Assembly (NCBI GenBank): GCA_947034885.2
Contig: OX344758.2
Coordinates: 15,155,067-15,219,066, forward strand
Direction of reading: 5' to 3'
DNA from: Thuidium tamariscinum
Lineage: Eukaryota; Streptophyta; Bryopsida; Hypnales; Thuidiaceae
Length of the DNA stretch: 64,000 nucleotides
Shown here: in pieces, positions 12,097 through 22,667 of the stretch
Layout: each line of letters opens with the position of its first letter
Numbering within the stretch: position 1 is the stretch's first letter
Translations under genes and position numbers: made by a program
Notes under the pieces: model-generated
What the model was told of the DNA's origin: nothing
What the model saw: only the letters and a program-made list of their open reading frames with translations
Database searches by the model: none

Positions 12097-12704
12097 TAGG
12101 AGAGGGCTCATAAACCGTTCAGGCTTTTGCACCTATCCATTAGGAGGCTTTAAAATGGATAGTTGATTGTCAAAAATTGAATTGTGGATTATATTGAAGC
12201 ATGCCAAGATTTGTTTTTTGCTAATTGAATGGATGGTTTCAAAGTCCCAATGGCTTCATTCTCAACTAAGTGGTTAGGTGTTTCCTAATTATATTTAAAA
12301 TAAGAATTAGTTGTTGAAGTACCTTCTTTCAAGTGTTCAAAAATCTGAAATAATGATTTATTCAAATATTCATTTCAATTTTAGAAAGGAACACTTTTAG
12401 AAACAAATGCTAGTACTTTTTACATGTTACAGTGCTAGTTTTTGAAGCAAGCCAGATTTTTTTTCAAACTGCACATGTATGGGTTTGCAAGACCTCCTGA
12501 TCACAGATAGGGCCCTATGCCAGACTGTGTTTGAAAATTCATAACTAATTCAATAATGCTTCAAAAAATATGAAACAACTTGTGTTAGATTCCTCGTTTA
12601 TTTCTCTTTCACTGAAAAATGAGTGAAAAATATTACCATCCAAACAAATACATGAAAAAGGTGGACCAGCCCTTAGATGAGCGGTTTATGAGCCTCCTCC
12701 CCTA
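12097..12704. mobile_element. TA-flanked MITE, family B, full copy
   Basis: The left end is TAGGAGAGGGCTCATAAACC and the right end, read inward, is TAGGGGAGGAGGCTCATAAA, giving an imperfect inverted repeat bounded by TA. The 3' part (from about 12311) is almost identical to 17731-18121. A diverged full-length copy is at 54537-55102. The interior is non-coding. Confidence 0.75.
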
Positions 12705-13249
12705 GAATGGTCCAAGACTGACACACTAAACCATGTCACTCCGAATTCATGAATTAGACGTAAGTACTAACATTAATCCCTTATGGTTACAGGGTCAATC
12801 GTGAGTTCGTGACAACTCGAAATACTCTCACACAAATATTTCATCAATTGATCTAAAATCTTGCCAACCAATCGTCTCTATTGCAGATACTCCAGCAATT
12901 GTGACCACAACCAAAATTTGAACAATGCTCTGATACCTCAGCAACCACGACTCTGATCTCAAGCGGTTAGACAATGTACTGTACATTTCCACAAGCAAAT
13001 CCTTATGGCACTGAAATGAAACTTAGGTAATCCCTGCAAAAGAAGATTTCCTACAATCCTTTTGAAAACAAGAAAATACTTCATTCCATTAATTCTACAG
13101 TCCACTTTTTGTAGAGTACATGCATTTCAATCTTTTGAACGGTACAAGCAAGAAGGTAGCAAACGGGAGACAGAGACCTGCACCAAAACATGACCCACAG
13201 TCTTCTTTTCTGCTTCAGACTCTACTTTGATTACACACCCAGATATGCA
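12705..13249. other. 3' flank of the WD40 pseudogene
   Basis: A short, less AT-rich interval between the family B MITE and the stop codon of the WD40 relic. It may hold the former 3' UTR (minus strand). No gene of its own is seen. Confidence 0.4.
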
Positions 13250-15972
13250 TTACCCTGCAGCATGATCTGCATAGATTGTGCCAGCTTTGCTCCAACCTGC
13301 AAAGAGATCTGAATCATAGCACTGCCCAAATACTACAGTGACGTAAGAACGAGGAAGGATTGGCATGGTAGTTGAAAAATTAAAATGTACGAAAATAAAT
13401 GAATTTCTGCTCAATCCTGAGCATATAAACAAATCAAAATCCAATGTGTGAAAATGGTATTTCGCCCATGAGGACACGACTTTGTTGCTGGTTTGGCTCC
13501 AAGATCTTGGCAACGGCTACAATTTTGGTGAATCTTGCCTACATTTTTGTTATTTTGGAGCCTACAATACAGTTCCTAGCAATTTTCAACAGATTTGCTA
13601 CAAAATCTCGCTAAACAAGCACATTTTCACCTTCAATTTTCAAAAGACTTGCAGCTGGACCAAAAATTTGTCGAAATTTGTCGATAGGAGGTCAAAAAAG
13701 AACCACCGACGAACTTAACCCAGACTAGAAAAGAAATATGGGAAGGTAAGACCGTACTTTGTCAAAACCTAGCCACCTTGAGTCGCCTCGAAATGCAAAG
13801 GTTGCTGTATTGCTCCCACTGTTTTTTTTCTCTATTCCAAGGCCCACATACAACCTGCTTGACAAACAAATATTAGGGAGTGCAGTAAACAACGTGAAAT
13901 AAGCATGAGAATATTTAAACCCTTGAGCACATACAACTCAGAAGCATGTGCAATGCATTTGTCCTTATTTCTCAGCTCCAATGCCCTTAAATAAGCTCCA
14001 TACACAACATTCCAACAATATTTGCCTCTCCAACAAAGATCAATACCTCATAGTCTAATCCATGTAGATACAGAAGACCAGGATCCACTGCCGAAAACGA
14101 TATATATCCCGGTGGCATGCACAGTAGAAACAGAAGAACTTTAGAATCGTGATAAATGTCATCCACCGAAGTTCTTGCTCGCGAGTGCAAACATAAATAA
14201 CATGTCAATGCTACTATCCAATACTTCGTTAAGCAAAAAACAAGTGCCTACCTCGTACTTTCAGCAACTAGTCCATCGCGACCTTGGAGTCCACCTGTTC
14301 GAATACAAGAAAGTATTCAAAAGCAAACCTTGCATGATTAGGAAACAAACTTTGTCACTTTGGTTTGAAAATACTTGGAGCATACAACTAATTTATAAAG
14401 TCACATGCTGAAGCTTGTGAGGAGCCAGGTGACTCACTTCAAGGGATCCATAACAAGGATTACACGCTCAGCACCACCAATAGCAACCAGTCCCTCGGAT
14501 GAGCAAGCAACGGCATTCAACACTAGTAGAAACCCCCGTTTAATATGACAAGGCCTAATTTTTCTTGACGGATTTTGCTAGGCATCGAAAGTAACAACCC
14601 TTGTTTTTATGTCAACAAAAACATTGAACACAACATCAATGCTGACATAAAAACATGGGTTGTTACTTTTGATGCCTAACAAAATCCGTCAAGAAAAATT
14701 AGGCCTTGTCACATTAAACAGGGGTTTCTACTAGTGCAAGCACTCCCCAGAGAATGCACCCAACATTCGTTGAACACATCCACCTCGCTCACCTTGCCTC
14801 AGGTCCCAAATACTCAACTACAAAGTCAGGAGAACAGTGAGTGGACGGAATACAACAAGAGTAGCACCAGGCACTTCATTCATCCAAATGCTTCCATTCG
14901 GCATATTGAGTACTATCCAAAAGGTCCTCTGAAACCGTCAATTTCACACAATGTGGAAGGTTCTGCGATAGACCTGGGGTCCTTCTGTAACAGCTAGCAT
15001 TGAGCCATTATCAAATAATGGTCCGTTCAGGAAGGTTAAAGAAGTGGGATGCTGCAATCTGACACCATCAACCTCGTCGTTAGAAATTTTAATCAAAACT
15101 GAATGTTTCGCAAGTGAGAGTTCTCCACCCTAACATTGTTTTCATAATGGCACGGCCACTTTGACAAGAGTGCCAACTAGAGTTATTTAGAGCGAAGTCA
15201 TACCAAATCAAGCAAAGCAAGGAGAAGTAAAGATTGGAAATACTTTCACGTGTGAAGACAATGGCTCGTCGGCTTTAAGAGTTTTCACTTGGTCAAATAG
15301 ATCTCCAATTCGCAAAACAAGCTATCAGGGATTCCCATTCATACCAATTGAGAAGGTGATCAACAAGGGTTCTCTAGAATGATATGCCACTCAGCAAGAA
15401 GAATGACATTTTGGCAGGGATTCAAAATTAGTCTTGTGGACAGATACACTAAAATGTAAGCTGCATGTCAAGAACTAACCGTCAATAGCTTACCACACTG
15501 ACGTGCGTAGTTTGCGAACATATATGTCCTTATCGTACAGATCCACCGATTTTGCCAAGCCATGTCCAACTGCTGCCTGCTTGAAAGATTAGAAAGATTA
15601 TTTAGAACATTCCATCTGCTTGAGACAATCTACAAGACTGACGGCGATCAATTTTTAGGTGAGCTCTGAGAAGTGTCTCATAAAGGGCGAACAATCAATA
15701 ACTTCTACCGTATTCTACTGCACATCAATGGCAAATTTCACTGGAAAAAAGTAGTCGCTAACTCCTAAGTGCACTCGGGGTACATGATAATAACTTGGCC
15801 TGTTCTAGAGACTATCACAAGGTCACCTAGACGTTTTCAGAGCATGCACAACCCTAGAATGAAAAGGTTTAGGCATCGTGTACCTGAGTTGGCTGGTGAC
15901 GGCTAAAGACGATACCAGCCCACCAACCCTCACCAACCCCTGCGTCATCAGGTCCTGCTGAATACGAAGATC
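13250..15972 (-). pseudogene. WD40-repeat protein gene, disabled
   Basis: Eight exons of one WD40 protein can be followed on the minus strand: 15972-15884, 15576-about 15499, 15051-14974, 14817-14438, 14294-14252, 14116-14047, 13854-13758 and 13321-13250 (stop TAA). Readable segments include AAVGHGLAKSVDLYDKDIYV, HPTSLTFLNGPL, LSIWDLRQGERGGCV, VDPGLLYLHGLDYE, FRGDSRWLGFDK and DLFAGWSKAGTIY. They have blade-like WD repeats, and the set is probably a conserved plant protein of unknown role. Defects are: a 216-bp MITE inside exon 4; a TGA at 14263-14261; an extra TATA in exon 6 that shifts frame, with no AG at that acceptor; an extra A in an A-run of exon 7; and an ill-placed donor after exon 2. 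The 5' exons are absent, and exon 1 lies next to transposon-like sequence at 15993. Confidence 0.85.
14521..14736. mobile_element. CACTA-type MITE inside a WD40 exon
   Basis: The element starts CACTAGTAGAAACCCC and ends with the inverse GGGTTTCTACTAGTG. Its arms are nearly perfect inverted copies along almost the full length. The flanking bases are CAA on both sides, a 3-bp target duplication as expected for CACTA (En/Spm) elements. Removing the element and one CAA restores the WD40 exon reading GECLNAVACSSEG on the minus strand. Confidence 0.93.
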
Positions 15973-15992
15973 CTGCAAAAGAGCACGTTAAA

Positions 15993-17712
15993 TCAAACAA
16001 TTTTCGTGTTGTCATTAGGGGAAAATTGAACCCTTAAAGAGGCTTTGAGTTTTCTTACTAATTTTAATACAAAATAAATGAGTATGAGAGTGCCCACATC
16101 ATTATTACTACTTCCATGTAGGATTGCATGTATCCACTTGGCTTGTAGATATTTGCACAAGGCGTGTGCTCCATCTTTCATCATTGAATCATGATGAGAT
16201 TTGGGAGATTTGAGATGGATTAGATAATGATGACAATTTTTGAATTCATTATGCAATTCTTGGCATAATTAGTGAGATAAAAAGGCTCTTTCTTGCCAAA
16301 TAGTTATCAGATTATAGAGATGGATTGGGTAATGATGATAAATTTTTGAATTCAATATGCAATTCTTGGCCCAATTAATAAGTTGAAAAGGCTCTTCCCA
16401 TCCAATCTCTTGAATTACAAAGCGGCCTCTTTGGAGGTTCAATTCTCCCCTAATGTTGACCTGAGCTCGTTTGTTGAACAATTAAGGTGGGTACACCTAA
16501 AAGCACCACTTTTTGGTATTATGCCTAGTAACTATTACTAGTCTGATCAAATTTTTATATAGTCTTCTTGGCAAGTCAAAGCTTGTTCCAATGCACCAAA
16601 AAACGCAGCATTTGGATACAATATGCAAAAGTTATTAAGGTTCAAAGTCTGTTTTTAAAAGCGCTTCAGCCAAATAGGTACATAATGAAATTCAGAAATG
16701 TACAACATATATAGATGGCGCTTTTAGGTGAGGTGCAATTTTGGGTGTACCCACTTTAGTGGACTCTTGCATGGAAATATCAACCACCATCCAGAGTTAT
16801 CCAGAGTTAGTGGGTGAGGATTCTCACTGGTATCATTTGGCTTAGGAGCAAAGAATTTCATTGCATGAGCCCCACTAAATGAAGGTTTATTGGGAACATT
16901 GTTACTTTTCCTTGAAAGATCTGCATCTTTCAATATGCCAACATTTCCGCCATGTGCTCCTGTAAGGGACACTGTCTTTTCCATTTCACATATTGCTTGC
17001 TTCTGCAATAAAGAATCTCGAATTGTCCAAACATGCATAAAATGCATGTGGACTAATTTTTCGATGATCCTACTCATTGCATGCATAGTACAAATATGTA
17101 CTCGATCAAGTGGGATTGGAAGAATATGTTTCCAACGACCATTTGCTTCAAACCCAATCAAAGGTTTGGCTTCAACCTTTGAAGAAAAAAGTCCTCCTTG
17201 CCAAGTGAATTTTCTATTTTTAGCAGCTGCTGTGGCTTGAGTAATTGTAGAAACAACAGGTTTTACCCGTTTGTGATTACAATAAATGCAACTTTGTAGA
17301 CTATTAGCTCCAAGCTTCAATCCATATATGCATTTAATGGTTTTTAGATCAGCACTTAGATGCCATTCGACAGAGAAAAATCCAATACTTGGAACTTCTA
17401 GTAATTGGCCTTCTTCTTGGGCTTGTAATAACTCTGGTATCTTTGTCTTTGAAAATATCCAACTCAAAATCTCATTGTTTTCTCGAGGGATTTTGAAAGA
17501 TGCAACTGGCTAAATTTCACTCTCTGATTGCACTGAAAAGTAATGATCACTACCAGGAAGTATTGAATTATCCAAAGCTCTGTTCATCAAAGTCAATGAC
17601 ACCCTCTCCATTTTCACTCCGTGAACAATTTCAGCTTCATCTAACTTTAATACAAAAATTAAGGGTCGTCTGTCAACCTCTGCCAAATAGCAAAAGATAT
17701 TGTTAGAGATTC
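15993..17712 (-). pseudogene. Unrecognised coding relic with CxxC and HxCx3H
   Basis: A single reading direction runs from about 17712 down to 15993. The best part is 17467-16759, an open run of about 240 residues. It contains CIYCNHKR (CxxC), then ILPIPLDRVHICTMHA (H-x-C-x3-H) and IEKLVHMHFMHVW, which may bind metal. Upstream in the same frame is RRPLIFVLKLDEAEIV, separated by one TAG. A MITE at 16483-16758 interrupts it; beyond that the frame is displaced by one base and continues with further stops to 15993. I do not recognise the family. The decay and the neighbouring elements suggest it came from a mobile element, but a captured host gene is possible. The second part contains a duplication (16214-16303 and 16319-16409). 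Confidence 0.55.
16483..16758. mobile_element. Tc1/mariner-like MITE, family A, copy 2
   Basis: The ends are AGGTGGGTACACCT and GGGTGTACCCACTT, each bordered by TA. The interior matches copy 1, including GTTATTAA followed by CAAAGTCTGTTT. It splits the unrecognised minus-strand ORF, so it is younger than that sequence. Confidence 0.85.
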
Positions 17713-17730
17713 ACACAACCACATATATTG

Positions 17731-18121
17731 TTGAAGTACCTTCCTTCAAGTGTTCAAAAATCTGAAATAATGATTTATTCAAATATTCATTTCAATTTTA
17801 GAAAGGAACACTTTTAGAAACAAATGCTAGTTCTTTTCACATGTTGCAGTGCTAGTTTTTGAAGCAAGCCAGATTTTTTTTCAAACTGCACATGTATGGG
17901 TTTGCAAGGCCTACTGATCATAGATAGGCCCCTGTGCCAGATTGTGTTTGAAAATTCATAACTAATTCAATAATGCTTCAAAAAATATGAAACAACTTGT
18001 GTTAGATTCCTCGTTTATTTCTCTTTCACTGAAAAATGAGTGAAAAATATTACCATCCAAACAAATACATGAAAAGGGAGACTAGCCCTTAGATGAGCGG
18101 TTTATGAGCCTCCTCCCCTAA
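17731..18121. mobile_element. TA-flanked MITE, family B, truncated copy
   Basis: From TTGAAGTACCTTC to CTCCTCCCCTA this is almost the same as 12311-12704. The left third of the element is missing, and the copy abuts the end of the unrecognised ORF. The high identity suggests recent spread or duplication. Confidence 0.75.
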
Positions 18122-19934
18122 TGGCTCCTTAAAAAAGACAAGATGTTGCTTTGAAAAGGCATAGTCCCCACAACACTTTTTGTAGCGGTCGGAATTGTTC
18201 AAGTTTAAATAATAACACTCAAACCACTTCAAATATTATAAGACCTACTACAATAAATTCTTTTGGTATTAGTCAAAATGGACTCACCATTTCTCGTTGA
18301 ACCCTAGACTGCCACTAACACCATTTTGTAGTATTTGGATGATAGTCCAGGGAGAACATTGCATAAGTAGCTTTTTCATCTACTTTTTTTTATTACCTTT
18401 CATGTTGAGTTACAAAGAGTATCTAATAGTGAGTTTTTAGTCTAACTTATGTTTTTTTTCATGTAATTGAGAAGTAAATAAAAAATACGAATGGCAAAAT
18501 TTGCCATTTTAGTGTATTTTGAGAAATTGAATAAATCTGAAATTTCTCTACAAAATTGATATTTTTTGAGTTTGAGTCCAACTAATGAAATGAAGGTCTT
18601 CTACTTTAGTTTCTACTCCAATTTGTAAAATTAAATATTTATTTGAATAATTTCCAAACATCTTATTTGAATACTTCTAACGCATATAGACCTAAGATAG
18701 GAGGCTCAAATTCAAACTGGGTATTCAAAGCAAACATGACTTAAAGGTACATTTTTCTTTCTTCAATATATCAAATTTGCACATTTGAGGAGGTGGCCTT
18801 ACTTTTGATGACCACATATGACCACTTTTTTTCAACTTCAAAAATTTGTCACTAATTCCACAACGCTCCAAAAAATTTAAAACAACTTGGGTTAGATGCC
18901 TATTCTACTTGTCTTTCAAGGAAAATTTATTGAAAAATGTTGTAAGATGTTTTACCTATCCAAAATTTAGTTCCAAGTCTTAGATGGTCAAATTATGGCC
19001 CCCCTACCTAACTCTCTCATTTTCCAACAAATAAGTCCTTAACTTACGTAACTCACAGTAATCAAGATTCTCATGCATGGAATGCAGTCGGAGCTAGACA
19101 AACAACCTACATGGTAAGGTATATAGTCTGTTCTTAAGCAATTCTTTGAGAGTTGATTGACAGGGTGCAAGGGCCCATATCTCCTTGAAATAAATTTTCA
19201 GTAACTTTTGTAAGAAGTTAAATGGAACTGGCATCAAATCCAAGTCATTTTGTAATTCTAGACCTTTGTGGAACTAGTTACGAAAATTTTAAGTTGACTC
19301 ATTACAATAGTACTTCCTTTCATCTAAAATTCCATAACACTAATTGTTCATACCAAAATAAAATTGGTGATAAAATTAATCTACTATACACAAACAGAAC
19401 TTGCTGAAGTGACCAACAAAAATCAAGTTTGTAGATTATGTTCAATCAGCTATACTAGTCGTTGTAGTGACCATCGAAAGTCAAGTTTACAAGTCAGAAG
19501 TGGATTGTTCAAGCAAGCAAGCTAGAAGTGTCAACAAGAATCAAGTCGATTGGTTTGTTCCAAATCAAGCTAATCAAATTGTACAAATAATGTGATGACA
19601 TTACCTGCAGGAGTAATGTTGTACATTTTGACCATCGTTTGTTGAACTCATTCTAAATCAACAAACAATGTGTTGCTGTGGTTTAGGATGACTTTAATGG
19701 AATCTTTCTTCTTTGATTTGGAAGATGGCTGAACCTCCAAAGTGTCTTCAATTGAGTAATACTCTCCTACGTATTCATTGAGCTTCAAATTCAACATCTG
19801 TCGTACCAAAGATATTTGATGAGGATTTGGTTACTTCACTTAAAGACCTCTTCCGGCAGACTTTACAGCACTTTTGTATTGCTTGTGTATGGCTGCCCAT
19901 CATTTATGCGTGATACCATTTCAATCACATGTTT
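18122..19934. other. Intergenic, with a diverged family B remnant
   Basis: No gene is supported. The segment from about 18620 to 19015 (with AAAACAACTTGGGTTAGATG) resembles family B sequence (GAAACAACTTGTGTTAGATT) and is likely an old copy. From 19390 to 19590 several imperfect repeats of AGTGACCA and AATCAAGTT occur. Confidence 0.4.
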
Positions 19935-20294
19935 CATAAGAGGATTTCTGGGCCCCCAGGAGACCGTTTCAGGGGTGTTCCCCGAAATTGTTCCCACTGC
20001 TGCAGACCAGCCCCCTGCTGGTCTGAATTTTTGAATTTTGAAAAAAAAAATTAAATTTTTTTTTCCTAAAAACTTCAGAATGTACTAAAGAGCAAAAGAA
20101 TGATTTAATTTAATTTAATTTTTTCAAAAAATAATTTTAAAAATATTTAATATTTAATTAAAATTAATAAAAAAATTGTATTTTCTGACGTGGCAGTCGC
20201 TCGACTACATCAGCATCACGTTCCCAGAGTTCCCAATGTGTTCCCAACGTTTGGGAACTCGCAGTCTCTTAAAGCAGCTAAAAATCCTCTTATG
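19935..20294. mobile_element. MITE, family C (CATAAGAGGATTT termini)
   Basis: The left end is CATAAGAGGATTT and the right end is AAAATCCTCTTATG. Shared internal words include AGACCGTTTCAG near the left and a GACGTGGCA...ACATCAGCA block near the right. Further copies are at 30503-30754 and 52942-53268. The interior is non-coding; the small ORF across 19816-20034 reads through the element tip. Confidence 0.7.
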
Positions 20295-20340
20295 CTACAA
20301 CGTAGTGAGCTTGAATATTCTCCCCAATCTTCTCTATGAA

Positions 20341-21103
20341 CTAATTAGCAATTTCAATTCCAACTGATGCCATTTTCTGTTGATTGCATATGACACTAAC
20401 CTCTTCAACTAATAGCATAGATGCAAGAACCTCCCCAGTTTTTGATTGTATTTGTTTGCTCCCATGCAAACGTTGTCGACTTCCACATTCACGGTTTATA
20501 AGTTGAACCTCATTTGTCATGTTAGGTAATATAATACTTCTTGCCAACCTTAGAATTCTTTTGAATGACCACCCTTTGGAGCTAATGTATGTAAGTCCCT
20601 CCTAGGTCTTGGAATACATCGATAATCGTAAGGAGTTTTCACCATTTTCTGTATCTGTAAATCACGACACTTCAAGGTTGCTTTTGTCCTCCTCAACTGT
20701 GATGATATAGACTTGATACTTTCAATATGCTCCTCCTTTAAGCTCTCATAATCTACCCAAAAGTCGATTTGTGATTGAAGCTGAGCTTCATCTCTCTTGA
20801 TGTTTTCAGCTTGAAGGAGTGTGAGCTGATTATTGAAAGAATCTTTAGTACCTTGCAAAGCTACACTAAGGTTTTGGATCTGAATTCTAAAAGCAGAGTT
20901 CTCTTCTAATGTAGTTTTACTTTGTTGCTTGATGTTCTGTCGCTCATGAAGTCCTTCTGCTGAGATTTGTAAGAAGCGGTCTTGTGCAGTACTCAAACTT
21001 TGAATCGATTGCTCTCACAGTTCATGATTCTCTTGTAATACTTCATTCAACTTGAATTGAAGTGTTGAATTAGTAGAGCACAAACTTTCTATGTATCCTA
21101 GTA
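20341..21103 (-). pseudogene. Coiled-coil protein relic
   Basis: On the minus strand the frame runs from the MITE edge at about 21103 through STLQFKLNEVLQENHEL, a TGA at 21017-21015, then EQSIQSLSTAQDRFLQISAE and a long Glu/Gln/Lys-rich helical stretch to KTPYDYRCIPRPRRDLHTLA. Near 20548 the frame breaks and continues in another frame (ARSIILPNMTNEVQLINREC) to a TAG at 20341. The pattern is a coiled coil with a short basic tail. The TGA fits a CGA-to-TGA change in an ELREQ context. I do not recognise the family. Its 5' end is cut by the MITE at 21104. Confidence 0.5.
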
Positions 21104-21816
21104 AAACACCTGTCCTATTTGTTGCGTTTGGCTGATTTTTTCGGGAGTACTTTAAAACTAGAAAATTAATTTGAAAAAAATTTGAAAAATATGAATAGTG
21201 TATATACCTCTAAGATGAAGGTTTTCACTGAAGGAAATGGATAGAAAAATTCTCTAAGTAGGAGAACTTGAAAAGTGCAAAACCTCTAAAAAATACATAC
21301 CTTCATGTTTTAATTACGGAAAAATAGTAAAAATATATATTTTCCAAAAATAAAAAATTAACATTTGCATCAACTTTATGGAGATGGTCATTCATAAGAA
21401 AAACCACCAAAATAATATTTTATATGTTTCAAAATACAAGCAAAAGGGAGCTCACTTTGTAGACCTCCACACCTCACAAAATTACCTTTTTTTAAAAATC
21501 CTTCCTTGGAAAGCTAGAATTCTATTAGAAGACCATTTCATACAAATTTCATGTTAAAATCATCAAAAAAAGGTATAGCTCAGGTATTGAAAACCCCTAA
21601 ACTGCCAAGTGTGACATCCAATCGGGGTCTATTTTTGGATAGTAAACTATTTTTGAAAATTATGAAAAAATTATGGAAGGTTTATGATAGTTATGAGTAC
21701 CTTCCCTACAAATCTTGAGTCAATAGGAGCTAAAACACAAAAGTTATGGCCAAAAAACAAATCAGAATGCAACGTGTGACACAAAATAGGATAGGTGTTT
21801 CTTGCAATCACCCATA
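21104..21816. mobile_element. MITE, family D, copy 1 (left end eroded)
   Basis: The right end reads GGTGTTTCTTGCAATCACCC then ATA. The left end keeps AACACCTGTCCTATTTG. The interior closely matches 43635-44364 (for example GCCAAGTGTGACATCCAATC against GCAAGTGTGACATTCAAT). It separates the coiled-coil relic from the next ORF. Confidence 0.7.
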
Positions 21817-22281
21817 GCCGAAGCTACAAAAGCGATGGGAATGATCATGGCGCAGCACATGCAAGATATAGCAGAATCCAGTAGAGCATTAGAGCGTTCA
21901 AAGATTGATGTTCAGTTGAAATTGTTTAGTGAACAAATGCAGTATCAACGTGAAAAGGGTAGGCGACTTTACAAAAATGCAGTGACCGCAAACGAAAACG
22001 CATGGCTTTCCATTTTGAAACAAGGGGAGATGGTTCATGGCCTAGCTAGTCTTTCAAGCATGGTAAGTAAGAGCTTGATCATGACAAATGGCAACACTAT
22101 CTCCAACATACCACAACCGACACCTAGGGAAGGCATTCCTACACCAATGCCCTCTTACACTGGGAAGGGAACTTCCGACACTACTACTATTGACCAATTA
22201 GAAGCTAGCCACAACGACATGCCTACAGCTACCCAACACATTGAACAAGAAGCAAATCTCCAACATTCTAGTCTAATGTAG
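21817..22281 (+). CDS. Helical ORF, 5'-truncated, possible Harbinger partner
   Basis: An open frame starts directly at the MITE edge; the first ATG is at 21835. The protein is helical and polar (SSRALERSKIDVQLKLFSEQ, then GRRLYKNAVTANENAWLSIL), followed by a Thr/Pro-rich tail and a TAG. This composition resembles C-terminal regions of MYB/SANT-like proteins that accompany plant PIF/Harbinger transposases, and a Harbinger transposase relic lies convergently 390 bp away. That link is inference. No SANT domain is seen, and the N-terminal part is absent, presumably lost at the MITE boundary. Confidence 0.4.
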   Translation, partial: AEATKAMGMIMAQHMQDIAESSRALERSKIDVQLKLFSEQMQYQREKGRRLYKNAVTANENAWLSILKQGEMVHGLASLSSMVSKSLIMTNGNTISNIPQPTPREGIPTPMPSYTGKGTSDTTTIDQLEASHNDMPTATQHIEQEANLQHSSLM

Positions 22282-22667
22282 GACTTTAGATTGCATGCTT
22301 GTAGTTGTGGTCGTCACTAGCGGTGAAGATCCTCATGTATCTGCGTGAACATCAGCATCATTGCAGTAGCGTAGCAGTTGCAACTGCATATCGTCTCTAT
22401 ATATTAGACATAGGAAATTGTTAGATGTCGATAATGTTTTCCAGTATTGTCTACCATTGCCTTCCTTTTCATGAGAAAGTGAAAGCCACTTCAAATGTCA
22501 AAACTCCAAAAAAAATGAAAATAAAGAAATGAAAAAAAATTAGAATAGGAAAAAAAAAAAGAGCTTGTGTACTATCCATAGCATGTGTTTTTATGTCGTT
22601 TTATTATGTATGTCCATGTGAAGTGAATTAAAAATGCAAGGAATAATGATGAAGATACTCACTTCTG

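Noticed and set aside
16890..17706. Plus-strand frames opposite the unrecognised ORF
   Set aside because: They are antisense to a longer minus-strand frame with Cys/His motifs and conserved-looking blocks.
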